Below, piece after piece: positions 26,554 to 34,394 of a stretch of DNA of 64,000 nucleotides. The DNA is from Flavobacterium rhamnosiphilum (GTDB lineage: Bacteria > Bacteroidota > Bacteroidia > Flavobacteriales > Flavobacteriaceae). The DNA is taken from positions 1 to 64,000 of the forward strand of contig NZ_SMLG01000010.1 in the NCBI RefSeq assembly GCF_004349195.1. The letters run 5' to 3'. The notes beneath the pieces were generated by a model. It saw only the letters and a program-made list of their open reading frames with translations. It made no database searches and had not been told where the DNA came from. The position numbers and the translations under genes were made by a program. Position 1 is the stretch's first letter. Every line of letters starts with the position of its first letter.

Positions 26554-27456
26554 TTATGTTGGAACGTTTTTCGATTTTCTAGAAAAGAGTATTCTTTCAT
26601 TAAAAACAACTATCGAAATCATAATCAGGAAATAGGAAAATAGTTGGAGTGTACTCACTTGTTCGTGATAATAAAAAATTGCCATTAAAAAATTAATAAT
26701 GGGATTGATATAAATCATAATTCCCACCGCAGAGGAATTGATTCCCTTGAGTGCATACAGGTTTAAAAACAACGGAATAATTGTAAAAAAAACTACAATC
26801 ATTAACAAACAAGTATAAAACAAAGGCTCCGTAGGAATTGGCCCGCTGTAAGTGGGGTAAAAAGGCAACAGAATTAATGCTGTAAAAACCAATTGAATGG
26901 TTAGACTCAAGAATTTATCCAAATCACTATTTTTTCGCTGACTCACTAAATATAAAGCATACGTTGCTGCCGTAATAAGGCTGTAAAAAATATCCTTAAA
27001 ATGATTGAATGATAATAAAACACAACTGAAAACACTTATCCCAACTGCAATCCATTGCCATTTAGTTAGTGTTTCCTTCAACATAAAAAAGGCAAAAACG
27101 GTAGTGAGAATCGGGCAAATTAAGTACGCCAAAGAAGCCGCATTCACGCTGACATGATTCATTACATAAATATAAACAAACCAGTTTGAAGATAGAAATA
27201 CACCGCCGCCAAGTGTCAATGCAACAGTATTTTTCTGTTGTTTGGCAGTCATACTTTTGAAATGATTCCAATTTTGTCGTATTACATTTCGTCGAAAAAT
27301 AATATTAATTAATACCATCATAATTACACTAAAAAACACCCGATAGAACAAAATATCCAACGATGGATAAGCATGTATCGGTTTTAATGCTAAACTGAAA
27401 AACCCCCAGAGAAAAAACGCTGAGAAAGCAGCTAAATAATATTTATTAGTTCTCAT
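26554..27456 (-). CDS. RarD-like EamA-family transporter
   Basis: This integral membrane protein has about 300 residues from ATG 27456 and around ten hydrophobic spans, arranged as two five-helix EamA repeats. The segments FLSSNWFVYIYVMNHVSVNA and ASLAYLICPILTTVFAFFML resemble RarD, and the second repeat contains YINPIINFLMAIFYYHE. The family exports or imports small metabolites by an undefined mechanism, so the substrate is unknown. The frame extends 22 codons upstream, but those residues are polar and non-conserved in character, so the internal start is chosen. It lies 36 bases upstream of the desulfurase gene on the same strand and may be co-transcribed. Confidence 0.85.
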   Translation of the reverse strand: MRTNKYYLAAFSAFFLWGFFSLALKPIHAYPSLDILFYRVFFSVIMMVLINIIFRRNVIRQNWNHFKSMTAKQQKNTVALTLGGGVFLSSNWFVYIYVMNHVSVNAASLAYLICPILTTVFAFFMLKETLTKWQWIAVGISVFSCVLLSFNHFKDIFYSLITAATYALYLVSQRKNSDLDKFLSLTIQLVFTALILLPFYPTYSGPIPTEPLFYTCLLMIVVFFTIIPLFLNLYALKGINSSAVGIMIYINPIINFLMAIFYYHEQVSTLQLFSYFLIMISIVVFNERILFSRKSKNVPT

Positions 27457-27661
27457 TTTTAGTGTAAAATTTGCGCAAAGATAATGATTTCTATTCGCTT
27501 TAAATTCATCCGATCGCGGCAATACAATAAAGCACTCGCTATTGTATTCCTCTCACTATTTGAAATTTAAAAACCCAATATCCTGTTAAATAATCTATTT
27601 TTAAAGGGGAATGCAATTGGAACAAATTAAAAATTCTATTTTTGTTACAAATATTATAAAA

Positions 27662-28606
27662 ATGAAAAGAGTTGTAAGCCTACTGGTTTTTGCGTTACTA
27701 TTAAACGGTTGTGATGATGGTGATTTAATTCAAGAAGACATTAGTTTTGAAGATGTTGACACACAAAAGTGCACTACAAATGGCATCTTCTACAAGCTAA
27801 AAGATAGCGAAGCCCTTATTCTTGAACTTAAGGAATTCACTTTCCCAACCGAAACTAAATCTCAAGAATTAGACATTAATACCTCAAATCGTGTATTTTA
27901 TCGCTTTTACAATGGAGCGGTAACTTCTTTAACTATTTGCGAAACCATTCCGCCGGCAACACCAATTGTTATGGATCAATGGACTACTTCCGGTGGAAAA
28001 ATAATTATAAACACTACCGCTGTTAAAACCACAGATGAAAAGGATAACAGCACTAAAATTACGGGTTACAATCATAATATCACGTTCAAAAATATCACAT
28101 TTGTGAAAAGTAACGGAACACAAGTGTACGAAACATTCCCTTTTGGTGACCATGTAATTAACGCTACTCCTTTACCTTTTGCATTCAATAAGACGCTTGA
28201 ACAATGCCCGACTTCTAAACAATTGTATGATTACAATAGTAGTGAAGCACTTATCCTAGACATTGATCCCGCTTTAATTGTTAATCAAGCGACACCGCTA
28301 AATACTCCAAGAACCGGATTGATAAGCGACACAAAAAACAAACTTACGTATCGATTATTCTCCGGTTTAGTAACTGGTGCTTATTTTTGTAACACCACTT
28401 TTCCGGCAACTCCTGCAGTAAGCGAAGAATGGATTGCAGTAGCTGGAGTGGCAAACGAAAGTGGCATTGTGGAAGTAACAACTACTACTTTGGGAAATGG
28501 TTTTAAACATACCGTTGTCCTTAAAAAAGCAAAAATGAAGAAAGGAAACAGTGATTTTATTTTGGGTGATAATTACATTTATGGTGAATTATTAACTACG
28601 AATTAA
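27662..28606 (+). CDS. Lipoprotein with duplicated domain
   Basis: The 314-residue product starts with a lipoprotein signal (MKRVVSLLVFALLLNGC). The Cys would be lipidated and followed by DDGD, acidic residues often seen in Bacteroidota outer-membrane or surface lipoproteins. The mature part contains two related units of about 145 residues. The first has GIFYKLKDSEALILEL and RVFYRFYNGAVTSLTIC; the second has LYDYNSSEALILDI and KLTYRLFSGLVTGAYFC. No enzyme motif is seen. An upstream in-frame ATG at 27611 is unlikely because it would bury the signal peptide. The gene is divergent from the RarD-like gene and converges on the Smr gene across a bidirectional terminator. Confidence 0.85.
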   Translation: MKRVVSLLVFALLLNGCDDGDLIQEDISFEDVDTQKCTTNGIFYKLKDSEALILELKEFTFPTETKSQELDINTSNRVFYRFYNGAVTSLTICETIPPATPIVMDQWTTSGGKIIINTTAVKTTDEKDNSTKITGYNHNITFKNITFVKSNGTQVYETFPFGDHVINATPLPFAFNKTLEQCPTSKQLYDYNSSEALILDIDPALIVNQATPLNTPRTGLISDTKNKLTYRLFSGLVTGAYFCNTTFPATPAVSEEWIAVAGVANESGIVEVTTTTLGNGFKHTVVLKKAKMKKGNSDFILGDNYIYGELLTTN

Positions 28607-28656
28607 TCCCAAATAAGCCGTAAAATTTGAGACAAAAAACAACCGTTTTTAAGTCC

Positions 28657-28720
28657 AAAAAAGGTCCGATTTTTAAGTACATTTTCTAATGAAAATTGCT
28701 TAAAAACCGGACCTTTTTTT
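28657..28720. terminator. Bidirectional terminator between lipoprotein and smr genes
   Basis: AAAAAAGGTCCG followed by TTTTTAAG pairs with CTTAAAAA and CGGACCTTTTTTT. The A- and T-tracts on both sides allow termination in both directions between these convergent genes. Confidence 0.9.
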
Positions 28721-28745
28721 GAGCTTTTAAAAACCAAAATAAAAC

Positions 28746-29297
28746 TTACATGGCACTTTGCTTGATAAAAACTTCTGTTGCTCCTTGACCATATTTTTGA
28801 TAATTGCCTTCTTGAAAAGCAATGTTATCATAACGTCCCAATAAAAAATCCAGCTCTGCTTTTAGGATTCCTTCACCCACTCCGTGAATAAAAACAATCT
28901 TTGGAATGCGGTTACGAATGGCAAATTCAATGTGACGTTTTGCCGTTTCAGTCTGCAAAGTCAAAATGTCATAGTTCGACATTCCGCGTTTATTTGGCAC
29001 CAGTTTTTCGATATGCAAATCAAACTCCGGAGCCGGAATTTCGTGTTTTGATTTCTTTTCTTTCACAAAACTTCGCGGTTTTGGGATCTCTTTCTCTTTT
29101 GAAACCTCACTTACATTAATTCTTCTGATAGAATCAAGTAAGTTACTGGAATCGTTTATCTTAATCAATTCGTTGACAAAAAATGTCATCGTAAATCCGT
29201 CCTCAGTTTCTATCGTAACTTGCTTGTCTTTGACTGATAATACTACTCCGTTCATCGCTTCGTCAAGCACTGAAACCTTATCTCCTTTGTTAAACAT
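28746..29297 (-). CDS. Smr-domain protein (DUF2027-like N-terminus)
   Basis: The 183-residue protein begins with a small beta-rich domain (MFNKGDKVSVLDEAMNGVV, residues 1-60), similar to the DUF2027 start. It ends with an Smr domain at about residues 95-183. The Smr signature is clear: FDLHIEKL near residue 93 (the DLH motif) and VFIHGVGEGILKAEL (the HGxGxG motif). Smr domains are nicking nucleases or RNA-cleaving modules also found at the end of MutS2. There is no MutS core here. The start overlaps the stop of the small membrane protein gene at 29290-29472, so the two are translationally coupled. An upstream in-frame start at 29339 is less likely. Confidence 0.85.
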   Translation of the reverse strand: MFNKGDKVSVLDEAMNGVVLSVKDKQVTIETEDGFTMTFFVNELIKINDSSNLLDSIRRINVSEVSKEKEIPKPRSFVKEKKSKHEIPAPEFDLHIEKLVPNKRGMSNYDILTLQTETAKRHIEFAIRNRIPKIVFIHGVGEGILKAELDFLLGRYDNIAFQEGNYQKYGQGATEVFIKQSAM

Positions 29298-29472
29298 TTT
29301 CGTCTTCTTTATCTTGATTTTTACTTGGCGTTTTGGCACTCAATTGCATCATTCCCATCATGAAAACTACAATTGCAATTACCATTATATACACATTTTT
29401 TTCGGCACTCACTTGCTCGTATAAAGCAACAGTGATGGCGATAACCATTATTGGAATTATAAACTTTCTCAT
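29290..29472 (-). CDS. Small membrane protein (60 aa)
   Basis: The product has two hydrophobic spans (about residues 4-20 and 27-45) and a charged tail (KTPSKNQDKEDENV). It has no recognised family. Its stop codon overlaps the start region of the Smr-domain gene by eight bases, which supports it as a real coupled gene. Function is unknown. Confidence 0.7.
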   Translation of the reverse strand: MRKFIIPIMVIAITVALYEQVSAEKNVYIMVIAIVVFMMGMMQLSAKTPSKNQDKEDENV

Positions 29473-29573
29473 CTTTTTAACTATCAGTTTTCAAAAGTAA
29501 TGAATTTAAAATTGCATCAATTATTATCGCAACCGTTTCTTATTTTTTCGTAAAATTGTAAAAAGAAAAACCA

Positions 29574-29852
29574 TTGGATTTAGAAAAATACATGCTCCCC
29601 TGTTTAAGCAAAACGCTCTTTGGAATGGAGTGTTTGGGCTGTGGTTTTCAGAGAGGATTTTTGCTGCTTTTGCAGGGTAATTTTGAAGGTGCTTTTAAGA
29701 TGTATCCAGCCATTTTTACCACCCTGTTATTTTTGGGAATTCTAGGTTTTAATTGTATCGATAAAAACAGGAATTACAAAAAACTCATCATTGGCTCCGC
29801 CATCTTAAATGGTGTTTTTATGATTGCAGGTTATTGTTTTAAGCACTACTGA
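29574..29852 (+). CDS. DUF2752-family membrane protein
   Basis: The 92-residue protein carries the DUF2752 signature, a Cys-rich motif followed by an arginine (MECLGCGFQRGFLLLLQGNF). Two hydrophobic spans follow (about 45-60 and 71-87). DUF2752 proteins are small and of unknown function. The TTG at 29574 gives the N-terminus MDLEKYMLPC, which I consider the more natural family start; ATG 29592 would be the alternative. It is divergent from the Smr operon and convergent with the DUF1003 gene. Confidence 0.8.
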   Translation: MDLEKYMLPCLSKTLFGMECLGCGFQRGFLLLLQGNFEGAFKMYPAIFTTLLFLGILGFNCIDKNRNYKKLIIGSAILNGVFMIAGYCFKHY

Positions 29853-29888
29853 CGAGTTCCTTTTTTTGACTTTTTTAAAACAAAAAAA

Positions 29889-30587
29889 TTATTTGATTCG
29901 AGTCAAAATATCATTCATCATTTCGATTTGCACTTTTTGAATTTCTATTAATTCTTCTTGTTGATGCATAATCAAATGATCCAGTTTTTCATGAAGCATT
30001 CTGATTTCAAGTTCTGATTTCAGATTAATCATATAATCTTTTTTGGCTCTTTCCCGGTCTTTTTCTTCCTGACGATTTTGACTCATCATAATCACCGGAG
30101 CTTGAAGTGCGGCAAGACACGACAAAATTAGATTCAGCAAAATAAATGGATACGGATCAAATCCTTTATTCAAGAGGATATAAATATTGGCCAAAATCCA
30201 CAACAAAATAAATACTCCAAAAAAAATTATAAATTTCCAGCTTCCGCCAAAAGCAGCAACTTTATCCGCCACTTTTTGACCCATCGTTCGAACTCCAATT
30301 TCATCTTCAACAACACTAACTAAAGATTTATCTTCGTTTAAAGATCCAATTACCTTCGTTTCCAGATTTGACAACTCCCCTATTTCGACTACTAAATAAT
30401 TAGATATGTATTTCTCCCGATACATATTCAACTCCCCAATTGCTAAGAATTTATCCTCATCAAAATCAGGATAATCCTTTTGTATGAGAGCCAGAATTGG
30501 ATTTCTGATTAATTTAGCAGAAATTTTATCCGCTATTGGAAATTCTTTTTGAGAAATATCGCTTATAAAAGTAGTCTTGGATTTCAT
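29889..30587 (-). CDS. DUF1003-family membrane protein
   Basis: The 232-residue protein has the DUF1003 pattern: GQKVADKVAAFGGSWKFIIF before a first span, then DPYPFILLNLILSCLAALQA with the second span, and a C-terminal coiled coil (REEKDRERAKKDY onwards). The N-terminal 110 residues are a soluble region. The family is of unknown function, and some members sit near Mg2+ or cation transport genes. It stands alone on the minus strand next to DUF2752. Confidence 0.88.
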   Translation of the reverse strand: MKSKTTFISDISQKEFPIADKISAKLIRNPILALIQKDYPDFDEDKFLAIGELNMYREKYISNYLVVEIGELSNLETKVIGSLNEDKSLVSVVEDEIGVRTMGQKVADKVAAFGGSWKFIIFFGVFILLWILANIYILLNKGFDPYPFILLNLILSCLAALQAPVIMMSQNRQEEKDRERAKKDYMINLKSELEIRMLHEKLDHLIMHQQEELIEIQKVQIEMMNDILTRIK

Positions 30588-30806
30588 ATTTAATTATTTA
30601 TTGGCTAATTTAAAAAAACACTTTCACCAAAACTAATAATCGGATCACACACATTGAAAATAAAACAGATACGCAACAGCTTTTTGTCTTAAAAAAATTT
30701 AAAACAGCAATACCCATTGCTTTTAATATCAATTTATTTAACAAAAGTGTCTCAATAAACACCATAGCTTTATGTTTTAAGAAAGAAATAATTCGAAATA
30801 GTTCAA

Positions 30807-30814
30807 TATCTTTG
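30807..30814 (+). promoter_or_regulatory. -7 box upstream of the Cys leader and cysM
   Basis: TATCTTTG fits TAnnTTTG and would start transcription near 30820, about 18 bases before the leader-peptide ATG and 165 bases before cysM. The rest of 30588-30806 holds no recognisable gene. Confidence 0.55.
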
Positions 30815-30837
30815 TGCTTCGTTTTAAAACCATAAAA

Positions 30838-30891
30838 ATGTTACTGAACTACAAAAATATTCCTTTCTGCTATTGTTGTTGCTGTTTTTAA
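30838..30891 (+). CDS. Cysteine-rich leader peptide (17 aa) upstream of cysM
   Basis: ATG 30838 opens a 17-codon frame ending at TAA 30889-30891. The peptide reads MLLNYKNIPFCYCCCCF, with five cysteines at positions 11 and 13-16. It lies between a -7 box (30807) and the cysteine synthase gene (30986). A run of codons for the end product of the downstream enzyme is the classic form of a transcription or translation attenuator. A stem TGTTTTTAAA/TTTAGAAACA (30883-30892 with 30901-30910) overlaps the last Cys, Phe and stop codons, and ATTGTAAT/ATTACAAT (30931-30938 with 30955-30962) follows. The regulatory role is inferred. Confidence 0.65.
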   Translation: MLLNYKNIPFCYCCCCF

Positions 30892-30962
30892 AATACTCTA
30901 TTTAGAAACATTGTTCAAAAACGAATACGTATTGTAATCAATTAGAATCTGATTATTACAAT
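30883..30962 (+). promoter_or_regulatory. Possible attenuator hairpins before cysM
   Basis: Two stems can form: 30883-30892 with 30901-30910 (9 of 10 pairs), and 30931-30938 with 30955-30962 (eight pairs, extendable with a bulge). The first overlaps the end of the Cys-rich leader frame, so a ribosome stalled on its Cys codons would block it. GTTTTT at 30884-30889 could also pair with AAAAAC at 30917-30922, an alternative fold. Neither stem is followed by a strong T-run, so control may act through RBS access or Rho. Confidence 0.45.
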
Positions 30963-30985
30963 TAAAACATAAGACACAAAATAGC

Positions 30986-31873
30986 ATGAGACCACAAAAA
31001 ATAGTAGACCTTATTGGAAACACGCCTTTAGTAGAAACTACTAATTTGATACAAAATAAAAACGTAAAACTTTTACTGAAACTCGAAGGAAACAACCCTG
31101 GAGGCAGCGTAAAAGATCGCGCAGCCTACAATATGATTGCTTCCGCACTGGAAAGAGGAGAAATCAAAAAAGGAGACAAACTCATTGAAGCAACCAGTGG
31201 AAATACGGGAATTGCTTTGGCGATGATTGCCCAATTATTCAATATAGAAATCGAATTGGTTCTTCCGGAAGATTCCACCAAAGAACGCACCCAAACCATG
31301 CGTGCTTATGGCGCAACCGTGATTTTGACACCCGCAGCTACCGGAATAATCGGTTCCAGAGATTACGCTGATAAAAAAGTGGCCGAAGGCGGTTATATTA
31401 TGCTAAATCAGTTTGCAAACGACGACAACTGGAAAGCGCATTACAAAACAACTGGTCCGGAAATATGGAATGATACCGAAGGAACCGTAACCCATTTTGT
31501 TTCTGCTATGGGAACAACGGGAACAATTATAGGCACTTCCACGTATTTGAAAGAGAAAAATCCGGCGATTCAAATTGTAGGCGCTCAACCCAGCGATGGA
31601 TCTCAAATTCCGGGAATCAGAAAATGGCCTGAAGAATATTTACCTAAAATTTTTGACGCCAAAAAAGTAGACACAATCATTGAAGTTTCTGAAGAGGAAG
31701 CGCGAGCCATGACGAAACGCTTGGCACTTGAAGAAGGCGTTTTTGCAGGAATGAGCAGTGGCGGTTCAGTGGCTGCCGCTATAAAAGTGGCGAATCAATT
31801 AGAATCAGGAGTGATTGTTGCTATCATCTGTGACCGCGGCGATCGTTATTTGTCTTCGGATTTGTTTGATTAA
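30986..31873 (+). CDS. cysM: Cysteine synthase
   Basis: The 295-residue PLP enzyme makes cysteine from O-acetylserine and sulfide or thiosulfate. It has IVDLIGNTPLVE at the N-terminus, the PLP Lys43 in NPGGSVKDRAAYNM, the substrate loop EATSGNTGIALAMIA, and the phosphate-binding glycine loop near VSAMGTTGTIIG. The length and the KDRAAYNM variant fit CysM more than CysK. It is a single gene preceded by a Cys-rich leader frame, which suggests feedback by cysteine or charged tRNA-Cys. A cysteine desulfurase gene lies 5 kb upstream but is not linked in transcription. Confidence 0.93.
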   Translation: MRPQKIVDLIGNTPLVETTNLIQNKNVKLLLKLEGNNPGGSVKDRAAYNMIASALERGEIKKGDKLIEATSGNTGIALAMIAQLFNIEIELVLPEDSTKERTQTMRAYGATVILTPAATGIIGSRDYADKKVAEGGYIMLNQFANDDNWKAHYKTTGPEIWNDTEGTVTHFVSAMGTTGTIIGTSTYLKEKNPAIQIVGAQPSDGSQIPGIRKWPEEYLPKIFDAKKVDTIIEVSEEEARAMTKRLALEEGVFAGMSSGGSVAAAIKVANQLESGVIVAIICDRGDRYLSSDLFD

Positions 31874-32006
31874 AAAATTACAAATCAACCTTCCCTTTGT
31901 ATATCTTTTTGATATAAAAAGTAATGCTGATTCTTTTTTTTGTTCTACTGGATTTTGTGTAAAAATCATAAACAGAGTCCTTTTAAAAAAGTAGTTTTCT
32001 TCTTTT

Positions 32007-32086
32007 AACCATATAAGAAATATAAGGTCATTTAAGTTTTAGTTTATATTATTAGGCTTATGTGTACTTATATTTCTTATGTGGTT
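32007..32086. repeat. Inverted repeat, 20-bp arms
   Basis: AACCATATAAGAAATATAAG at 32007-32026 is repeated in inverted form at 32067-32086 with 19 of 20 bases matching. The two arms are separated by 40 AT-rich bases. The size and shape suit a small REP or MITE-like element between cysM and the SGNH hydrolase gene. No target duplication is clear. Confidence 0.7.
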
Positions 32087-32171
32087 TAAATTTATCTTAC
32101 TGTTTCACAACATTTCCAGTAGCACTTTTTTTATATTTTTATGAGCTAATGAATTTCAAATCTGGTTACAA

Positions 32172-32864
32172 ATGAAAAATACAACATTAATTTACAGCAT
32201 TCTATTTTTATCAATCGTTATGGGAGGAAAAGCACAGGTTCAGGACTGGCCAAATTTAAATAAATACCAAAATGAAAATGCTAATCTCAAACCGGCAGCA
32301 CCCGGACAAAAAAGGATTGTATTTATGGGAGATTCCATAACCGAATTTTGGAGTATAACAGATCCTCAGTATTTTGCCGGAAAACCATACGTTAATCGCG
32401 GCATTAGCGGTCAAACCACACCTCAGATGCTAATCCGTTTCAGAGCCGATGTTATTGCTTTAAAACCAGCCGCTGTGCTTATTTTTGCCGGAATAAATGA
32501 TATTGCAGGCAATACTGGCCCTTCAACATTGGATATGATTGCAAATAATATATTCTCGATGGCTGAATTGGCAAAAGTAAACCAGATTAAAGTAATCCTT
32601 TGTTCTGTACTGCCAGCTTACGATTTCTCTTGGAAACCCAATCAAAATCCCGCAGAAAAAGTGGTGGCTCTAAATGAAATGATAAAAAATTACGCTGACG
32701 CCAAAGACATTCTATATCTTGATTACTTTTCGGCTATGGCAGATGAACGAAAAGGTTTGCCTGCTTTGTATTCTAATGATGAAGTACATCCCAATAAAAA
32801 AGGGTATCAAGTAATGGCGCCGCTTGCCGAAAAAGCAATCACAAAAGTCTTGTTGCAAAAATAA
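32172..32864 (+). CDS. Secreted SGNH/GDSL-family hydrolase
   Basis: The 230-residue protein has a signal peptide (residues 1-20, ending in GGKAQ), so it acts in the periplasm or outside. The four SGNH blocks are visible: the catalytic Ser in FMGDSITEFW, Gly in NRGISGQTTPQML, Asn in FAGINDIAGN, and the Asp/His pair in SNDEVHPNKKGYQVM. Such enzymes deacetylate or de-esterify sugars and lipids; the substrate is not defined by sequence. It is a single gene ending at a bidirectional terminator shared with the convergent OsmC gene. Confidence 0.92.
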   Translation: MKNTTLIYSILFLSIVMGGKAQVQDWPNLNKYQNENANLKPAAPGQKRIVFMGDSITEFWSITDPQYFAGKPYVNRGISGQTTPQMLIRFRADVIALKPAAVLIFAGINDIAGNTGPSTLDMIANNIFSMAELAKVNQIKVILCSVLPAYDFSWKPNQNPAEKVVALNEMIKNYADAKDILYLDYFSAMADERKGLPALYSNDEVHPNKKGYQVMAPLAEKAITKVLLQK

Positions 32865-32907
32865 ACGAATACAAAGAAGTTACTTCAATTAATACTTTAC
32901 AAAGTAA

Positions 32908-32944
32908 AAAGGCTCGATTTAATTTTAAATCGAGCCTTTCTTTT
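32908..32944. terminator. Bidirectional terminator
   Basis: AAAGGCTCGATTT pairs perfectly with AAATCGAGCCTTT around a six-base loop, with an A-tract on the left and a T-rich stretch on the right, between convergent genes. Confidence 0.92.
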
Positions 32945-32959
32945 ATGAATTCCTAATTT

Positions 32960-33370
32960 TTAAGCCAAAGTAGCCGTTGAAGAAATTGCTGCATTCAATA
33001 CTTTAGAAATAATACAAAATTTTTCTGCTTTTGTAACCAACCCTTGAAAAACATCTTCCGAAATTCCTTTGACTTTTGCATGTACAGTTAAGTGAGATGT
33101 AACAATGGTTCCGTCAACCAAATCAATGTCGCATTTGGTTTCGACACTTTCAACTTCAAAACCAGCTTCGGTGATATAAGCCGAAAGTTGCATCGTAAAA
33201 CAACCTGCGTGCGCCGCTGCAATAAGTTCTTCAGGATTGGTCCCCACTCCTTCTTCAAAACGGGATTTGAACGAATATTGTGTATCTTTTAACGTGGTAC
33301 TTTGTGTGGTAAGTTTTCCGGCTCCTTCTTTCAGTGAACCATTCCAGACTGCGGTTGCATTTCTTTTCAT
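32960..33370 (-). CDS. osmC: OsmC-type peroxiredoxin
   Basis: The 136-residue protein is a typical OsmC. The N-terminus MKRNATAVWNGSLKEGAGKL and the segment GVGTNPEELIAAAHAGCFTM contain the first redox Cys. AEKFCIISKVLNA contains the second. OsmC enzymes reduce organic hydroperoxides in the cytoplasm. It is closer to E. coli OsmC than the paralogue at 6708-7169. It has its own promoter: the minus-strand box TAAATTTG lies about 23 bases before the start codon. It ends at a strong bidirectional terminator. Confidence 0.93.
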   Translation of the reverse strand: MKRNATAVWNGSLKEGAGKLTTQSTTLKDTQYSFKSRFEEGVGTNPEELIAAAHAGCFTMQLSAYITEAGFEVESVETKCDIDLVDGTIVTSHLTVHAKVKGISEDVFQGLVTKAEKFCIISKVLNAAISSTATLA

Positions 33371-33392
33371 AATTATACAATTTATGTTTTCT

Positions 33393-33400
33393 CAAATTTA
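33393..33400 (-). promoter_or_regulatory. -7 box of osmC
   Basis: On the minus strand TAAATTTG fits TAnnTTTG and lies 23 bases before the osmC ATG. The stretch 33401-33616 upstream holds no recognisable gene. Confidence 0.5.
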
Positions 33401-33616
33401 GTTCATTTGTCAAAAAAACACTTTCAGAAATAGGATTTTTTAACGAAAATTTAAAGTTCGTGCTACTCTAAAAACTGAAATTCTCCATTTAGCATAATCC
33501 GTTACAATTCGATTTTTAAAAAATTAAGCGGTAAACTCTTTTTACTGTATCTGTTTAAATCATTATTTACGTGCTATTTTTCGTATTTAATTGATTATGT
33601 TTGTTTGAAGAAAAAA

Positions 33617-33688
33617 TCTGACGTTCAGCAGACCAATCTAGCCGAAAATGGGTGGATTGGGATAATTTTGTCAGACCTATGTTAGCCG
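33617..33688. other. attC-like boundary element before the GNAT gene
   Basis: Nested inverted repeats are visible: TCTGAC (33617) with GTCAGA (33670), and CCAATC (33633) with GATTGG (33655). The element ends in GTTAGCCG (33681-33688), whose exact complement CGGCTAAC stands at 34267-34274 across the stop codon of the GNAT gene. This mirrors the arrangement around the gene at 143-904, with a different core sequence. A role as a recombination site is inferred. Confidence 0.45.
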
Positions 33689-33748
33689 TCAGTTTACAGC
33701 AAAACTAAACAACATAAACTAAATGTTTGAAAACACAAATTTTAATCA

Positions 33749-34273
33749 ATGATAAAACTTGAAACGTTTAATGAAACAGATTTCGACAGACTAATAAACT
33801 GGGCTGTAAGTGAAGAAATGTTAGTTCAGTTTTCTGGTCCAATTTTTAAATTCCCGCTCACAAAAGAACAATTAGAAAAGTATCTAACGGAAAAGAGAAG
33901 TATTACGTTTAAAGTTGTAGACAGAGAATCGGGCGAAATTATTGGGCATTCTGAAATATATCATTCTGAAAATGGAGTAGCAAAACTTTGTAGAATTCTT
34001 ATTGGTGACGAAAGTTTTCGAGGCAAAGGAATTGGAGAAAAAATCATAAATAAATTAGTTGAATATTGTTTTGAGAAATTAGAAGCGGAAAAAGTAGAAC
34101 TTAATGTTTACGATTGGAATAAATCAGCAATAAGATGTTACGAAAAATCTGGTTTTGAAATTAACCCAAATAAACTCAGCCAAATAGAAGTAAAAGGAAG
34201 CATTTGGATTAGTTTGAATATGATTTTAGATAAATCCAAATGGAAAAATAAAACCAAAAAACCGAACGGCTAA
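33749..34273 (+). CDS. GNAT-family N-acetyltransferase
   Basis: The 174-residue protein has the GNAT fold. The acetyl-CoA pyrophosphate-binding loop is recognisable in RILIGDESFRGKGIGEKI (Q/RxxGxG/A pattern RGKGIG). KVELNVYDWNKSAIRCYEKSG covers the later strand and helix typical of the family, and the N-terminus has the usual LINWAVSEEMLVQFSG segment. Substrate is unknown; related RimJ/RimL-type proteins acetylate protein N-termini or drugs. The stop codon lies inside the inverted core CGGCTAAC of the downstream boundary element, so gene and element are tightly fitted. Composition is AT-rich, as for the neighbouring cassette-like gene. Confidence 0.88.
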   Translation: MIKLETFNETDFDRLINWAVSEEMLVQFSGPIFKFPLTKEQLEKYLTEKRSITFKVVDRESGEIIGHSEIYHSENGVAKLCRILIGDESFRGKGIGEKIINKLVEYCFEKLEAEKVELNVYDWNKSAIRCYEKSGFEINPNKLSQIEVKGSIWISLNMILDKSKWKNKTKKPNG

Positions 34274-34385
34274 CAGGCATTTGGGTAGATTGGGGCAAAA
34301 GGCTTAATTTAGAAATGGCTTTGTACTTGAAAACATAGTGATTAACCGAAAGATAAGGCTTCCCTAATCCCCAACGAACGTTGGC
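34267..34385. other. attC-like boundary element between GNAT and hydrolase genes
   Basis: The element begins with CGGCTAAC and ends with CGTTGGC (34379-34385). Its flanks can pair (TTTGGG and GATTGGGG with AATCCCCAA near the right end). The inner 42 bases at 34288-34329 match 937-978 at 35 positions, including the conserved block GGCTTAATTTA. That links the two accessory regions of this window by a common dispersed element. Function is not proven. Confidence 0.5.
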
Positions 34386-34394
34386 AGATATATT

